64,000 nt of DNA from BCD1 sp942492125 (GCA_942492125.1 CALODM010000013.1:310001-374000), one strand, 5' to 3'; shown: positions 8,257-19,894, numbered from the stretch's first letter. Notes: a model not told the origin generated them from the sequence alone. Translations and numbers: made by a program.

Positions 8257-9207
8257 ATGCAAAATTTAAAATATTTATTTTTCGGACTTCTTGCCATTAG
8301 TGCAATTACCTTTACTTCATGTGAAGAGGAAGAACCAACCCCAACAGTAGAGCCAAAAGACATTGTAGAAACGGCAATGGCGACTGATGATCTGAGCATT
8401 CTGGTAGATGCAGTAGTACAGGCAGGTTTGGTGGAAACACTCCAGGGCGACGGACCTTTCACTGTATTTGCACCAACAAACGATGCTTTTCAGGCATTGT
8501 TGGATTCGAATCCGGCCTGGAACTCTTTGAGCGACATTGACAATGCTACTTTGACCAACGTATTGACTTTTCACGTAATTGCAGCGGATGTAAAATCTAC
8601 TGATTTGTCTGATTCTTATGTAACCACACTTGCTGCAGGTCCAAACGATGAGCAAATGGTATTGCAAATAGATGTCACCGGAGGTGTAAAATTCAACGGT
8701 TCAGCAACACCAACTACTGTAGATGTTGGAACTACTAATGGAACAGTTCATATTATTGACGAGGTTATGTTGCCACCATCAGTGGTAAACCTTGCATTGA
8801 ACAACCCGAATTTTTCAATTTTGGTTTCTGCTTTAACAAGATCTGACCTCAACACTGATTATGTATCCATTTTGTCAGGAGATGGTCCTTTTACAGTATT
8901 TGCTCCTACCAATGACGCCTTCATTGCTTTGTTGGATTCAAACGATGACTGGAATTCTTTGGATGACATTCCAGTGGCAACTTTGGAAGCAGTACTCAAT
9001 TACCATGTTGTAAGCGGTGCTAACGTACAATCAAAAGAATTGACAGATCAGCAGCAAGTTGCAGCTTTAGGCGGAACTTTCACTATCGATCTCACAGATG
9101 GTGCTAAAATCAAAACGACTAGCAACCAAACAGTAAATATTGTATTGACAGATGTACAAGGAGCTAATGGCGTAGTACACGTTATTGATGCTATCCTTTT
9201 ACCATAA
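8257..9207 (+). CDS. fasciclin (FAS1) lipoprotein with two FAS1 domains
   Basis: A 316-residue protein with a lipoprotein signal (ISAITFTSC, Cys22) and an acidic linker. Two FAS1 domains follow, at about residues 37-175 and 178-316. Each has the diagnostic DGPFTVFAPTNDAF and a closing VHIIDEVMLPP or VHVIDAILLP. FAS1 domains mediate cell-surface adhesion. The lipobox places it in the inner or outer membrane, and surface exposure is likely but not proven. It is a stand-alone gene followed by a clear terminator. Confidence 0.92.
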   Translation: MQNLKYLFFGLLAISAITFTSCEEEEPTPTVEPKDIVETAMATDDLSILVDAVVQAGLVETLQGDGPFTVFAPTNDAFQALLDSNPAWNSLSDIDNATLTNVLTFHVIAADVKSTDLSDSYVTTLAAGPNDEQMVLQIDVTGGVKFNGSATPTTVDVGTTNGTVHIIDEVMLPPSVVNLALNNPNFSILVSALTRSDLNTDYVSILSGDGPFTVFAPTNDAFIALLDSNDDWNSLDDIPVATLEAVLNYHVVSGANVQSKELTDQQQVAALGGTFTIDLTDGAKIKTTSNQTVNIVLTDVQGANGVVHVIDAILLP

Positions 9208-9241
9208 GTTTTGATTAGAATAGTAATTTGATACAGGTTTT

Positions 9242-9279
9242 ATCCCGGACTTTGCCAATAGGTGGAGTTCGGGATTTTG
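9242..9279 (+). terminator. intrinsic terminator after the fasciclin gene
   Basis: ATCCCGGACT (9242-9251) pairs with AGTTCGGGAT (9266-9275) with one G-T wobble, followed by TTTGTTTTTG. It lies 35 bases after the stop codon. Confidence 0.7.
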
Positions 9280-9397
9280 TTTTTGTCCGAATCCGGAATA
9301 CGGGCCTGTTTTATGGTCAACCTCTCCTGTGGAAAAGTAACTATTAAAAATTAGGACTTAAAAATGTATTTTAGCACCTGCTTAACAAAAACAATCA

Positions 9398-11515
9398 ATG
9401 ATGAAATTTAACAAGTCTTCATTAGTGCTCTTTATTGTTGCTTTGGCCTGTTTAGCAGGTACAAATGATTCCAAAGCCCAGGATCGGCTCAAAGAAATGC
9501 CCGGATATGAACAGTATAGGAAGGTTTCACCCCTTATTCGATCTTCTGTCAAATCAGGGGAGCTCAGTGTAACCTGGTCAGAGGACGGGAATTCATTTGA
9601 ATATTACAGAGAGGGGCATAAATTTAAGTATGATGTTGAAAAGAAACAGTTGTCTGATCTTGGACAAGCGGAGGAGCCTGCCGGCATTCCCTGGTGGCGA
9701 AGAAGAGGAGGTGTCGCTCGTGGTAGACAATTCCCTTCAGCCGACTCCCCGGACGGAAGCATGAAAGCCTTTACCCGGGACAGGAATATGTATCTGAGCA
9801 ATATGGATGGAAGCAACGAAAGGGCTATCACCATGGATGGCAATCCCGAAACGCAATTCAAATACGGCATTGCTACCTGGGTCTATGGAGAGGAATTAGA
9901 TCAAAATACGGCCATGTGGTGGTCCCCGGACAGCAAAAAGATCGCCTTTTATAAGTTTCAGGAGAAGGATATCCCCAAATATTATGTGTTATACAACCAA
10001 ACTCAAATTCAGGACTCTGTAGAAATTGAAGCATATCCTAAAGTGGGGGCCCCAAACCTGCCTGTTGATTTGTTGGTCTATGACCTGGAATCGCAGAAAA
10101 CCATTGTGCTCGATGTGAGAAACGGAAAACCATTCAGCGATGATTATGTGGGCACTTATCTTTACGATATTGAATGGTCACCTGACGGGAAAGAATTGCT
10201 TTACCACAGCACCAATCGGCGCCAGAATATTATGGAATATTCCGCTGCCGATCCCAATACCGGAAAAACAAGGGTCATTGTCCGGGAAGAATGGTTGCCA
10301 AGCTGGACAGAAAATTCACCGGAAATGCAGTTCCTGGCCGATGGTAAGCGGTTTATCTGGACCTCCGAAAGATCGGGGTTCAGGAATTATTACCTGTACG
10401 ATATTAGCGGAAAGCTCATCAACAAACTGACCGACCATCCGTTTGAAGTTTACAGGATCATAGAGGTAGATGAAGTACAGGGATACCTTTATTACATGGC
10501 CAGAAGCGGAGAGAACCACATGAAACTTCAATTACACAGGGTTGACCTGGATGGTAAAAATGATGTGCGGTTGACTGATCCTGCTTTCCATCATTCTGTA
10601 TCCATTGCACCGGGTGGAAAATATTTTGTGGATGTAGCCCAGACCCACGACATAGCTCCATTTACCAACCTGGTCAATCACAAAGGTAAGGTAGTTGCCA
10701 GATTGGCGGAAAGTGATATGGCTGAATTTGACAAGATCGGACTGAAAAAGGTGGAGGTATTTACTTTTACTTCTGCTGATGGAGAAACGGAGTTGCATGG
10801 CATGTTACACTATCCTTCCAACTTTGATCCCGGTAAAAAATATCCCGTTTTATTGAGTAATTACGGTGGCCCTGCTACCAATGCCTTCCGGGAAACTTTT
10901 ACTTATCCCAACGCGCTGACGGAATATGGATTCCTGGTGGTTAATATCGATGGCCGTAATACCCGGGGCAGAGGTAAAGTGCTTTTGGATGATTTATACG
11001 GGAACCTTGGAATTGTAGAGATGGATGATTTCGCCGAAGGTGTTAAATCGCTTTATGACCGGCCTTATGTCGATAAAAACAGGGTAGGAGCGTACGGAAC
11101 TTCATATGGAGGTACGACAGCAGCGACTTGTCTTTTACGTTACCCGGAGGTGTTCCAGGTGGCTGTGGCCAACTCAGCGGTAACCGATTGGCGGAATTAC
11201 GATAACATCTATACAGAAAGGTTCATGAATCTCATCGACAATAACAAAGAAGGCTATGAGGCGGCGAACCTGATGAATTACGCCAAAGATCTCGAGGGAC
11301 GGTTGATGATATTTTTTGGAACCAGTGATAATAATGTGCATCCATCGAATTCTTTGCAATTGATTCAGGCATTACAGGAAGCCGGTAAAAGCTTTGAAGT
11401 GCAAATTGGACCAGATAAGGGCCATACGCGGCTAAATATGGATCGGATGATGGAGTTCTTTATTGAGAATCTGGTGATTGATCCGCCTAAAAAATCAGGT
11501 GGGGTAAAACCCTGA
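9398..11515 (+). CDS. S9 family peptidase, dipeptidyl-peptidase IV type
   Basis: A 705-residue secreted protein with a signal peptide (ending near SKAQ, residue 27). The N-terminal two thirds is an eight-bladed beta-propeller of the DPPIV_N type (for example WSPDGKELLYHSTN). The C-terminal alpha/beta-hydrolase has nucleophile elbow GTSYGG (Ser569), the acid in GTSDNN (Asp644) and KGHTR (His676). DPP-IV enzymes release Xaa-Pro dipeptides from peptide N-termini in the periplasm. A peptide transporter gene follows 311 bases downstream, which fits peptide scavenging. The start could be the second Met (9401). Confidence 0.93.
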   Translation: MMKFNKSSLVLFIVALACLAGTNDSKAQDRLKEMPGYEQYRKVSPLIRSSVKSGELSVTWSEDGNSFEYYREGHKFKYDVEKKQLSDLGQAEEPAGIPWWRRRGGVARGRQFPSADSPDGSMKAFTRDRNMYLSNMDGSNERAITMDGNPETQFKYGIATWVYGEELDQNTAMWWSPDSKKIAFYKFQEKDIPKYYVLYNQTQIQDSVEIEAYPKVGAPNLPVDLLVYDLESQKTIVLDVRNGKPFSDDYVGTYLYDIEWSPDGKELLYHSTNRRQNIMEYSAADPNTGKTRVIVREEWLPSWTENSPEMQFLADGKRFIWTSERSGFRNYYLYDISGKLINKLTDHPFEVYRIIEVDEVQGYLYYMARSGENHMKLQLHRVDLDGKNDVRLTDPAFHHSVSIAPGGKYFVDVAQTHDIAPFTNLVNHKGKVVARLAESDMAEFDKIGLKKVEVFTFTSADGETELHGMLHYPSNFDPGKKYPVLLSNYGGPATNAFRETFTYPNALTEYGFLVVNIDGRNTRGRGKVLLDDLYGNLGIVEMDDFAEGVKSLYDRPYVDKNRVGAYGTSYGGTTAATCLLRYPEVFQVAVANSAVTDWRNYDNIYTERFMNLIDNNKEGYEAANLMNYAKDLEGRLMIFFGTSDNNVHPSNSLQLIQALQEAGKSFEVQIGPDKGHTRLNMDRMMEFFIENLVIDPPKKSGGVKP

Positions 11516-11826
11516 TTTAAATGTCTTTTTATCGGTTAATATTGTGTTTGTCGTAATTCGGCCTTTACCTACTGGTAATTCATGGTTGGAAAGGTAATTA
11601 CTTGCCCAAAACCTGAAAATGGCTTTCCTGCCCGGTAAAGCATGCCCGGAATCTTATCTTTTCCCTTTGCCGATTAACCTAGCTGTCATTGGTGGCTGGG
11701 AGCCGAGTTTCGGGTTAAAGGTTTTTATCATTTCATTTATTGTGGCTAATGGTGTAACAATTGCCCAAAATATTTATATTTGGAGCGTTTCAACGAAGCT
11801 TTAACCAACCTTTAAATTCTTTACAC
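11516..11826. other. intergenic region before the peptide transporter
   Basis: A gap of 311 bases. It contains a -7 box at 11775-11782 and AT-rich DNA. An in-frame run of codons upstream of 11827 (from 11761) has no coding character. I see no terminator with a strong stem and no RNA gene. Confidence 0.4.
11775..11782 (+). promoter_or_regulatory. Bacteroidota -7 box upstream of the POT transporter
   Basis: TATATTTG fits TAnnTTTG and lies 44 bases before the ATG at 11827. No canonical -33 TTTG at 19-21 bases spacing is seen. Confidence 0.45.
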
Positions 11827-13535
11827 ATGTCAAAACAACGAAAACATCCACGGGGTTTATATATCCTGTTTTTTACCGAGATGTGGGAACGTTTTGGTTT
11901 CTACCTGATGCTCGGGATCTTCACCTTATACATGATTGCCGGCGAATCAGAAGCCTTCCCGGGCCTGGGCATGACCAATGCCGGTGCTGCTGATATTTAC
12001 GGCACTTACCTGGCGCTGGTTTATCTCACACCATTCATTGGAGGACTCCTGGCTGACCGGATATTGGGGTACAGAAAATCTATTTATATAGGTGGAGCCC
12101 TGATGGCAGCCGGTTACCTGGGGATGGCTATTCCGAACAGCATGCTGGCATTCTATCTTTCCCTATTGCTGATCATTCTCGGCAATGGAATGTTCAAACC
12201 TAATATTTCTGTTTTGTTGGGGAAACTGTATGAAACCCCTGAATACGAAAGCAGGAAAGATGCCGGTTTCAACATTTTTTATATGGGTATCAATATCGGA
12301 GCCTTTGTTTGTAATTTTGTTGCTGCCTGGCTCCGTCTCTCTTATGGATGGGGATGGGCTTTGCGGCCGCGGGAATAGGCATGATCATCGGGCTGATCTG
12401 GTTTGCTTTTGGTAATATCAGAATCCCTGAGATCGCCCAGGCCGATGTTATTTCCCCGAAAAGACCAGAAGATAAAAGTATTACGAGATTGTTGTCTACA
12501 CTGTTGCTTCCTGCCTTTGCCGCTGCGGCCATTGGGTGGATCATTCCCGGTAATTTTGCCGGCAGTGATTCTACGGATGCGTTCATATTTTTCTGTCTTC
12601 CTGTTCTGGTGTTTTTTCTGAACATCTGGCGATCAGCAGACGAAAAGGAAAAACCACCTATTGCCGCATTATTGTCGATTTTCGGTGTGGTAGTCATCTT
12701 TTGGGCTGTTTTCCATCAAAATGGCTCAGCTTTGACTTATTGGGCCAATTACAATACCGACAGGGCGCTTTCTGCCACATCTGCTAAAGTCATCAACACC
12801 ATTTCGGGGGTTGAGGAAGTCTCCACCATTCCCCGGTTACGGGCAGAAACAGGTCTGCATGGGGAAGACCTGGGAGAAACGACAGGTCCAAGTTATTATT
12901 TTGACAATTACAAAGATGAACTGCCCGTGGGGAACCTGGACGGCAAACCCGCAGATGTAAGCGAGGAAGTATGGCAGCAGTTAAACGAGGAAGAAAGAAA
13001 GAACTATGGTAAGCTCACGCTTTGGCCTACGGAACTTCAGGCATCCATAAATCCGTTTTTTGTAATAATACTTACCCCGCTGGTAGTTGCTTTTTTTGCC
13101 TTCCTGAGACGAAGAAAAAAAGAACCCTCCACCCCGGGAAAAATAACCCTTGGTATGTTAATTTCTGCTGTATCCTGGATGGTCATGGTACTGGCTGCCA
13201 TCGTTTCAGGTAATGGTATGGATAAAGCCTCTACTGCATGGTTGTTCGGTATTTACGGAGTCATCACTTTTGGAGAGTTGTGTCTGAGCCCGATGGGACT
13301 TTCCCTCGTATCCAAAATGGCGCCTAAACGGCTGGCAGCCCTGATGATGGGAGGATGGTTTTTGGCTACAGCAATAGGGAATAAATTATCTGGAGTATTA
13401 TCGGGACTTTGGGATCTGTTTGAGAATAAATCAAATTTCTTTTTGGTTAATGCCGGACTGACCTTTGGTGCCTTTCTCATTATCCTGGCCATTCTGCCCT
13501 GGCTCAGGAGGGTTTACAAGGAAACAGTTGGTTGA
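11827..13535 (+). CDS. POT family peptide:H+ symporter, split by one frameshift
   Basis: Start at MSKQRKHPRGLYILFFTEMW, where the family motif FTEMWERFGFY begins. The 5' part (to about 12360) has TM1-5 with LVYLTPFIGGLLADRILG and GNGMFKPNISVLLG, the PTR2 signatures. The 3' part (frame of 12348-13535) has the remaining helices and a soluble insert of about 80 residues. The frames join at 12360-12363: adding one T to the TTT run gives GWGWAFAAAGIGM. The corrected length is about 569 residues. POT transporters import di- and tripeptides with protons across the inner membrane, which fits the upstream DPP-IV gene. The homopolymer context favours a sequencing error over a true pseudogene. Confidence 0.88.
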
Positions 13536-13579
13536 CATTATATCTCCGTATAATTTCATATTAAAAAGAACTTAATCTA

Positions 13580-13640
13580 AACCGGGGACGGGAGCAGGAC
13601 GGAACTTTTGGCCGTTTTCCGTCCCCGGTTATGTTTTTAT
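13580..13640 (+). terminator. strong terminator after the POT gene
   Basis: A perfect 12-bp stem AACCGGGGACGG (13580-13591) with CCGTCCCCGGTT (13619-13630) and a 27-base loop, followed by ATGTTTTTA. It lies 45 bases after the stop. Confidence 0.75.
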
Positions 13641-13701
13641 ACCTTTCAAATATGCTTACTCTAAAATTCCGGAGTTGCAAAATTTGATCATACGGGTAAT
13701 T

Positions 13702-13709
13702 TATATTTG
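13702..13709 (+). promoter_or_regulatory. Bacteroidota -7 box upstream of the CotH gene
   Basis: TATATTTG matches TAnnTTTG and lies 52 bases before the ATG at 13761. A TTTG at 13683-13686 is closer than the usual -33 spacing. The match would put the start codon at 13761 and not at the upstream ATG of the same frame, which would begin at about the transcript start. Confidence 0.45.
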
Positions 13710-13760
13710 TTATGTTTGAAGTTTATTTGGTTTAATCTTGCCTGGTATAATTTGATATCT

Positions 13761-16700
13761 ATGAAAACCATATCCCTCCGTTTTCTCTGCCTTCTTTGTT
13801 TACTGGTACTTTTTAATGACGTGCTTTATTCCCAGGTGGTCCTCAATGAGTTTATGGCGGCTAATGCCTCCCTGGTAGTGGATCCTGATAACGCAGAGAC
13901 TGCCGATTGGGTAGAACTTTTCAATGCGGGAACAGAACCGGTAGATCTGTCTGGTTATTTCCTTACGGATAATCTCGGCAATGAAGATAAGTGGGCCATT
14001 CCTCAAGGCACCATCATCCCGGGTAATGGGTTTCTGGTTATTTGGGCTGACGGTACAGATACTCTCTTGCACACTTCCTACAATTTTAGCAGAGATGGCG
14101 AGGAGATTGGTCTTTATGATCCTCAACTCAATCTGATCGACGGCATTACCTACGGTGCTCAGGCATCTGATGTCAGTTTTGGGCGCCAATTGGATGGCGA
14201 CGCGGCTTGGTCCTGGTTTTTGGACCCAACCCCTGGAAGTTCTAATAATAGTTCCACCCCATTTGCAGGACTCACTTATTATGAACCTTCGTTCTCGTTG
14301 CGTGGCGGATTTTACACTTCCTCCCAGACGATTGAGCTTTCCACTCTGGGCGGGATCATCCATTACACACTGGACGGACGTACTCCTTCCGAATCGGATC
14401 CTGTTTATACGGAACCCCTGAATTTAAACGAATCAACCTTTCTAAGAGCAAGGGTTTTCGTGGAGGGTTTTATTCCCGGACCGACCATCACCCATTCCTA
14501 CTTTTTTGAGGAGTCTTTGCAGGAAAGGGGCTTGCCGGTCGTTTCCCTCGTTACGGATCCGGATTATTTCTGGGACCCAGACATCGGTATTTATGTCCAG
14601 GATTTTAAACCGGATTGGGAACATCCTGTCAATATTGAATTCTTTGAAAATGATGGCAATAACCGGGCTGTATTCAACGAAAGGGCCGGGGTGAAGGTAA
14701 ACGGACTTTGGAGCTGGCAATTACCACAAAAAATGCTGGGGATCTATTTTAGAAGACAATATGGTGCAGGAAAACTGGATTACCAGTTATTCCATGAAAG
14801 GGAACGATCCTCTTTTGATGATATTATTCTCAGGGCCGGTGGCAGCGATTGGGCATCCACCCTTATCCGGGATGCACTGGCTCAGTCTCTTCCTCAGGAT
14901 TATACGCCGATACCATACCAGGGGTTTCGCCAAAGTATTATGTTTTTGAATGGAGAATACATGGGGATCCATAATTTGCGTTCCCGGACTAATGACGGTT
15001 TTATCGAAGAAAATTTCGGCATGAGCCCCGGTACTTACGATCTGATCGAAAACGATGGAGAAGTGGATGAGGGTTCTGACCAGCAATACCAGTTGCTGGA
15101 TTCCCTTTTTAATACAAATCTGAGTAGCCAGGGAAATTTTGAGGAGCTAAGTAATATCCTGGATATTGAAAATTTTACTGATTATTGGATTACTGAAATA
15201 TGGAGCAGTAATCGCAGCTGGGGCCATAATGTCAAATTATGGAAGCCTCAGGTCGGGGGTAAATGGCAGTTTATTTTAGGGGATCTGGATCGTGGGTTTT
15301 CTGGCAGCACCAATGATGGAATGGAAGAGTTTTCCGTACCCGAAGGGAGCAGCAGTTACGATTATGCAAGAAGATGGCTCCAGCATATTTTGGAGAATGA
15401 TGAATATGCTGCTTTTTTCGCTCAGCGGTTTACAGACCATGTATATACTACCTTTCATCCGATCCGGGTTAACCAAAAGATTGATCAATTCGTCGCGCCC
15501 ATTATTCCTGAAATAGCTTACCACGTTGCCCGCTGGAGTGGAACGACTTCCAGTTACGGAGATGGTATCCCAACGGTAGATTTTTGGGAGCAGGAAATAG
15601 AGGACTTGCGGCAATTCGCTGGTGAGCGCCAGGCATTCATTTTGTCGGATATTCAGTCAACCTTTAATTTGGATGCTCTCGTCAGTCTTGGCGTAACGGG
15701 ATCTCCAGCAGAGGGTGGTCAAATCCACCTGAATGAATTTAAAGTACCCGAACTTCCGTGGAATGGATCCTATTTTAAAAATATGCCTTTGGTATTAACA
15801 GCAATGGCAGAACCTGGCTATGAATTCAGCGGTTGGTCTTCTAATGAACTGGTGGAAGTTGTTACGCTTCAGGAAGCCTGGAAATACAACGATACAGGCT
15901 CAGACCTCGGCAGTTCCTGGCGGGAGATGGGATTTGACGACGGAGGATGGCAGGAAGGAAATGCCGAGCTGGGGTACGGGGATGGAGATGAGGTAACGGA
16001 GGTCTCTTTGGGCCGAATTCCAATAATAAATTTACAACAACTTATTTTCGAAAAGGCTTTGACTACAATGGTCCGGCAGGGCTAACGACTGGGCTGCTCA
16101 GGTTGCGCCGTGACGATGGGGCTGTCGTATATCTCAATGGACAGGAAATTGCCCGCAGTAATATGCCGGAAGGCATTATCAATTACAATACCTATGCTTT
16201 AGGAGCTGTCAGTGGCAGTAATGAGTCAGATATCTTTGAATTTTCCGTACAACTCAACCTTGTGACTGGACAAAATGTACTTGCTGTGGAAATTCACCAG
16301 ATCAATGGGACCAGCTCAGATATCAGTTTTGATCTTTCTTTGTCCATTCAGGTGGTTACCCCTGAAATTATTTCCTTAAATCCTGAGCTTCCGGTTACCT
16401 TGACGGAAAGTGCTTCTTATACTGCTCATTTCCAGCCAACAGGGGCTTGTCTATTACCTGGGGAGATCACTTCAGATATGACGTTGACCGCTGATTGCTC
16501 CCCGTATTTGGCGGGAAGGGATGTATTGGTCTTGCCAGGGGTTTCCTTGACCGTAGAACCTGGTGTGGAAATTTGGTTCTCTGAAAATACCCGAATGGTT
16601 ATCCGGGGAGACCTGCAAGTCAATGGAACAGACAGCCTTGGCGTTTTATTCAGAGAAAATGCTGATTTTGGGGATACTCACTGGGGGAACCTGACTTTTG

Positions 16701-18238
16701 ATAACTCGACAGGAATCAACCACCTCAATTACCTGGAGATCCGCAACGCCACAAAAGGAGAACATCCGGTTCACCATTCAGCGGCCATCTCTGGATGGTA
16801 CTCGGAAATTGTATTGGATCATGTGACCCTCACGGATAATTTTGGAGATCCGATTTATGGTGAATACGCTGATATTTCCTTGACCAACAGCCTGATTCAT
16901 TCTGATGTAACAGGAGACCTGATCAATATCAAATATGGCGATGCATATATCAGTGATTGTCGTTTTTTGGGTAATGATTCCCCGGATACAGACGCCATCG
17001 ATTATGATGAGGTTGTCGATGGGGTTATTCGGAATTCCTCTATTGAGGGGTTCTTCGGTTTCAATAGCGATGGGGTAGACCTTGGAGAGCAAAGCCGGAA
17101 TATCCTGATCGAAAATTGTTTTATCAACGATTGTACCGATAAAGGTATTTCTATCGGGCAGGGCTCGGATGCGGTGATCAGGAACAATACCATCGTCAAC
17201 TGCAATCTTGGTTTAGGATTGAAAGATCTTGGTGCGGCATTGGTGGATCACAATAGTTTCTATTCAAATGTCAGGGCGATCTCCGCCTTTGAAAAAAATC
17301 CTGGCTTTGGTGGGGGAGTGGTAACCGTGAAAAATTCCATTTTGTCCAATTCGAGTGATATGCCCATGTTCGTTGATGAGTTCTCTGTTGGAATGGCTGA
17401 AAACAATTTTTACGATACCGGAATTATGCCGGGAACCAATAACGAATGGATAGACCCGAAGTTTGTTGATCCTGTTCAGTACAATTTTGAATTACAGCCT
17501 GGGACTGCAGGTATTGGAGCCGGTTTAGATGGAGAAAATATGGGTACCCTTGATTTTAGATATGAATCAAAACCCAGGATCATGATATCAGACATTCAAT
17601 ATTTTCATCCAGACGATCCGGAAATTGAGACATTGAAAATATTGAATCCCGGGACGGAAATGGTCGATATCAGTGGGTACAGTCTTACTCCGGGTATTGA
17701 ATTTGTTTTTCCGGAAGGGACCAAAATGGCAGGGGGAGAGAAGATCACCCTGTTAAAGAATATGGACTTTTTGGGAAATATATCCGGACAGGTTTTTGAA
17801 TGGACATCAGGCAAGCTCGCCAATGAAGGAGAATTGCTCTTGTTGAGAGATGAACACGGAATAGTGATCGACCATGTAAGTTACGGTATTTTTGCTCCCT
17901 GGCCGACCATCACACTTGCAGGGGATTATATTTCACTGGCCGGTTCCACCTTCGATAATCATTTTGGGGCTAATTGGACGCTGGTACAGCCAACTGTAAA
18001 TGTAGAGGAAACCAATAAAATAGTGTTCAGGATTTTTCCCAATCCGGCAAGTACCCATTTGTATGTTACTTCCCTTAACAGGATGGGGCTGATCAGCATT
18101 AAAGACAGTTTTGGAGCAAATAGGCTAGAGGTCCAGCCGGGGAGCGAAAGGGCGGACATTGACCTCCGTAGTTTGAATTCCGGGATGTATTTTGTTTTGA
18201 TTGACGGTAAGCTGGCCGGAAGGTTTATTAAGATTTAA
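13761..18238 (+). CDS. giant secreted CotH-kinase/lamin-tail/beta-helix protein, split by one frameshift
   Basis: The corrected product is about 1492 residues in two frames joined near 16006-16010, where adding one T to a TTT run gives EVTEVSFGPNSNNKF. Domains in order: signal peptide; lamin-tail domain (VVLNEFMAANASLV to about residue 150); chitobiase-like C-terminal beta domain (TIELSTLGGIIHYTLDGRTP); CotH kinase-like domain with SNRSWGHNVKLWKP and FILGDLDRGF; a GYEFSGW repeat; a beta-sandwich with RRDDGAVVYLNGQEI; right-handed beta-helix repeats (about 17000-17300); a second lamin-tail domain; and a T9SS sorting domain (IFPNPASTHLYV to the end). CotH proteins can phosphorylate proteins. 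The sorting domain predicts surface display or release. The start MKTISLRF is chosen because it begins the signal peptide. Confidence 0.85.
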
Positions 18239-18378
18239 AATTTAAGCATGGTTTAATTCAAAAAGATTTTTCCATTTCCTGGAGGGCATTCTTCTATTCT
18301 TTCCAACCAAAATAAAATTTTATTGTTTCCTCCTTATATGTATTCTATTATGCCAAATTTAAAATTTCACTTTATTTT

Positions 18379-19629
18379 ATGAAAAATTTATACCTTTTGT
18401 TGGTGGCCTTAGCCCTACCTCTTTTTACCCTGGCACAGGTCAATCCCAACTGTGACGGGGAGCGTTATTTGATGGAGGTCTTTCCGGAAGAACCTGTTAT
18501 GACCACGGTCAAGTTTGGTGAGAATAACACCATCTCGGGGACCTTCCAGGAATTATTTATGGATATCTTTGAACCCGCGGGTGACGTGGCGGATGAGCGG
18601 CCCGTGTTACTGTTTGCTTTTGGCGGATCTTTTATTGCAGGCGACCGCACCCAGACGCATGACATTTGTAAGGCATACGCCCGGTTGGGATATGTGACTG
18701 CTGCTATTGATTACCGATTATACGATTATGCGTTTCCCCCCATTGGTCCATTTCCGGATTCCATCCTCATGATGGAAGAGGTAGTCATGGCTGTTGCTGA
18801 TTATAAAGCGGCTATCCGTTATTTGCGGAAAGATGCTGCTACCACCAATACCTTCCGAATAGACTCCGATTTTATTTTTACGGGAGGATATTCAGCTGGC
18901 TCCATTGTTTCGCTTCACGCAGCTTATATGGAAGAAGGGGAAGCAACACCTTTCGTACAGGAATTAATTGATGACAATGGCGGTATTGAAGGAGATACGG
19001 ACGATCCTGAAAATTCTGCTATGGGATATTCATCGGATATTCAGGGAGTGGTCAACTATTTTGGGGCTTTGCACCGCAAGGAATACATGGATGCCGATGA
19101 TCCACCGATGATCAGCATTCATGGAGATGCAGATGATGTAGTTCCCTATGGTACAGGATTTGCCGTGGTGATCGTATTACCCATTGTCGAAATTGACGGT
19201 AGCGGAGTGTTACACCCAGAGGCAGATGCATTGGGCATCACCAATGAATTGATTACTGTTCCTGGTGGTGGCCACGGTGGTTTTTCGGCTATGTTTAACG
19301 ATAGTATGTACACAAGAACCAATCTTTTTCTCGCCGATATTCTTTGCAGCGGAACGACTTCCAACCAGGATGTCGTTGTAGCAACCAAAGTGACAGCCTT
19401 TCCAAATCCCTCCGTAGATTTTATTAAACTGCAATTTGAGGAAAATCCCTCCCAATATGCCATAAGTGTGACCAATCTGCTCGGTCAGCAGGTTTTCGCA
19501 GCCGAAAATCAATATGGGACTGAATTCATCCTGGATCGGGACCAGATAGGTACAGGCCTGTTGGTACTCAATGTTACCTTTGAGGATAAATCAATAAAAC
19601 CCATCGTCAAAAAAATACTTTTTAAATAA
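18379..19629 (+). CDS. secreted alpha/beta-hydrolase (esterase-like) with T9SS sorting domain
   Basis: A 416-residue protein. The signal peptide MKNLYLLLVALALPLFTLAQ is followed by an alpha/beta-hydrolase of the BD-FAE/carboxylesterase type: oxyanion region LFAFGGSFIAGDR, nucleophile GGYSAGS, likely acid in SIHGDADDVVPYG and likely His in GGGHGGF. The last 75 residues form a type A sorting domain (FPNPSVDFIKLQF to KKILFK). The substrate is unknown; related enzymes act on ester-linked groups on polysaccharides or on short-chain esters. Its C-terminal domain is closely similar to that of the next gene. Confidence 0.88.
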   Translation: MKNLYLLLVALALPLFTLAQVNPNCDGERYLMEVFPEEPVMTTVKFGENNTISGTFQELFMDIFEPAGDVADERPVLLFAFGGSFIAGDRTQTHDICKAYARLGYVTAAIDYRLYDYAFPPIGPFPDSILMMEEVVMAVADYKAAIRYLRKDAATTNTFRIDSDFIFTGGYSAGSIVSLHAAYMEEGEATPFVQELIDDNGGIEGDTDDPENSAMGYSSDIQGVVNYFGALHRKEYMDADDPPMISIHGDADDVVPYGTGFAVVIVLPIVEIDGSGVLHPEADALGITNELITVPGGGHGGFSAMFNDSMYTRTNLFLADILCSGTTSNQDVVVATKVTAFPNPSVDFIKLQFEENPSQYAISVTNLLGQQVFAAENQYGTEFILDRDQIGTGLLVLNVTFEDKSIKPIVKKILFK

Positions 19630-19636
19630 ACCATCA

Positions 19637-19677
19637 GGTACCGGGTTTTGAGGTGATCTTTGCCCGGTACCATTTTT
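19637..19677 (+). terminator. intrinsic terminator after the hydrolase gene
   Basis: A perfect 9-bp stem GGTACCGGG (19637-19645) with CCCGGTACC (19663-19671), followed by ATTTTTA, starting 8 bases after the stop codon. Confidence 0.78.
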
Positions 19678-19894
19678 AAACAGAGGATTGGCTCAAAAGC
19701 CGCGATTCAACAACTGATAAAGAATATTATTTGCATTGGAAATAAGCCATGATCAATTTCTGGCATTATAGCTTAGATGCCAAAGAACCCTTATTGGCAG
19801 TCAAATTCCGCGAGCTTCTATAGCATGTTCTTATTATTTAGGGACTGGTATTTTTTTTACGAGCTATCTTTCTTTCATATTTTCATTATTATTT

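Noticed and set aside
11619..11804. A 61-codon frame before the POT gene
   Set aside because: No domain resemblance, overlaps the predicted promoter region, and the translated sequence looks random.
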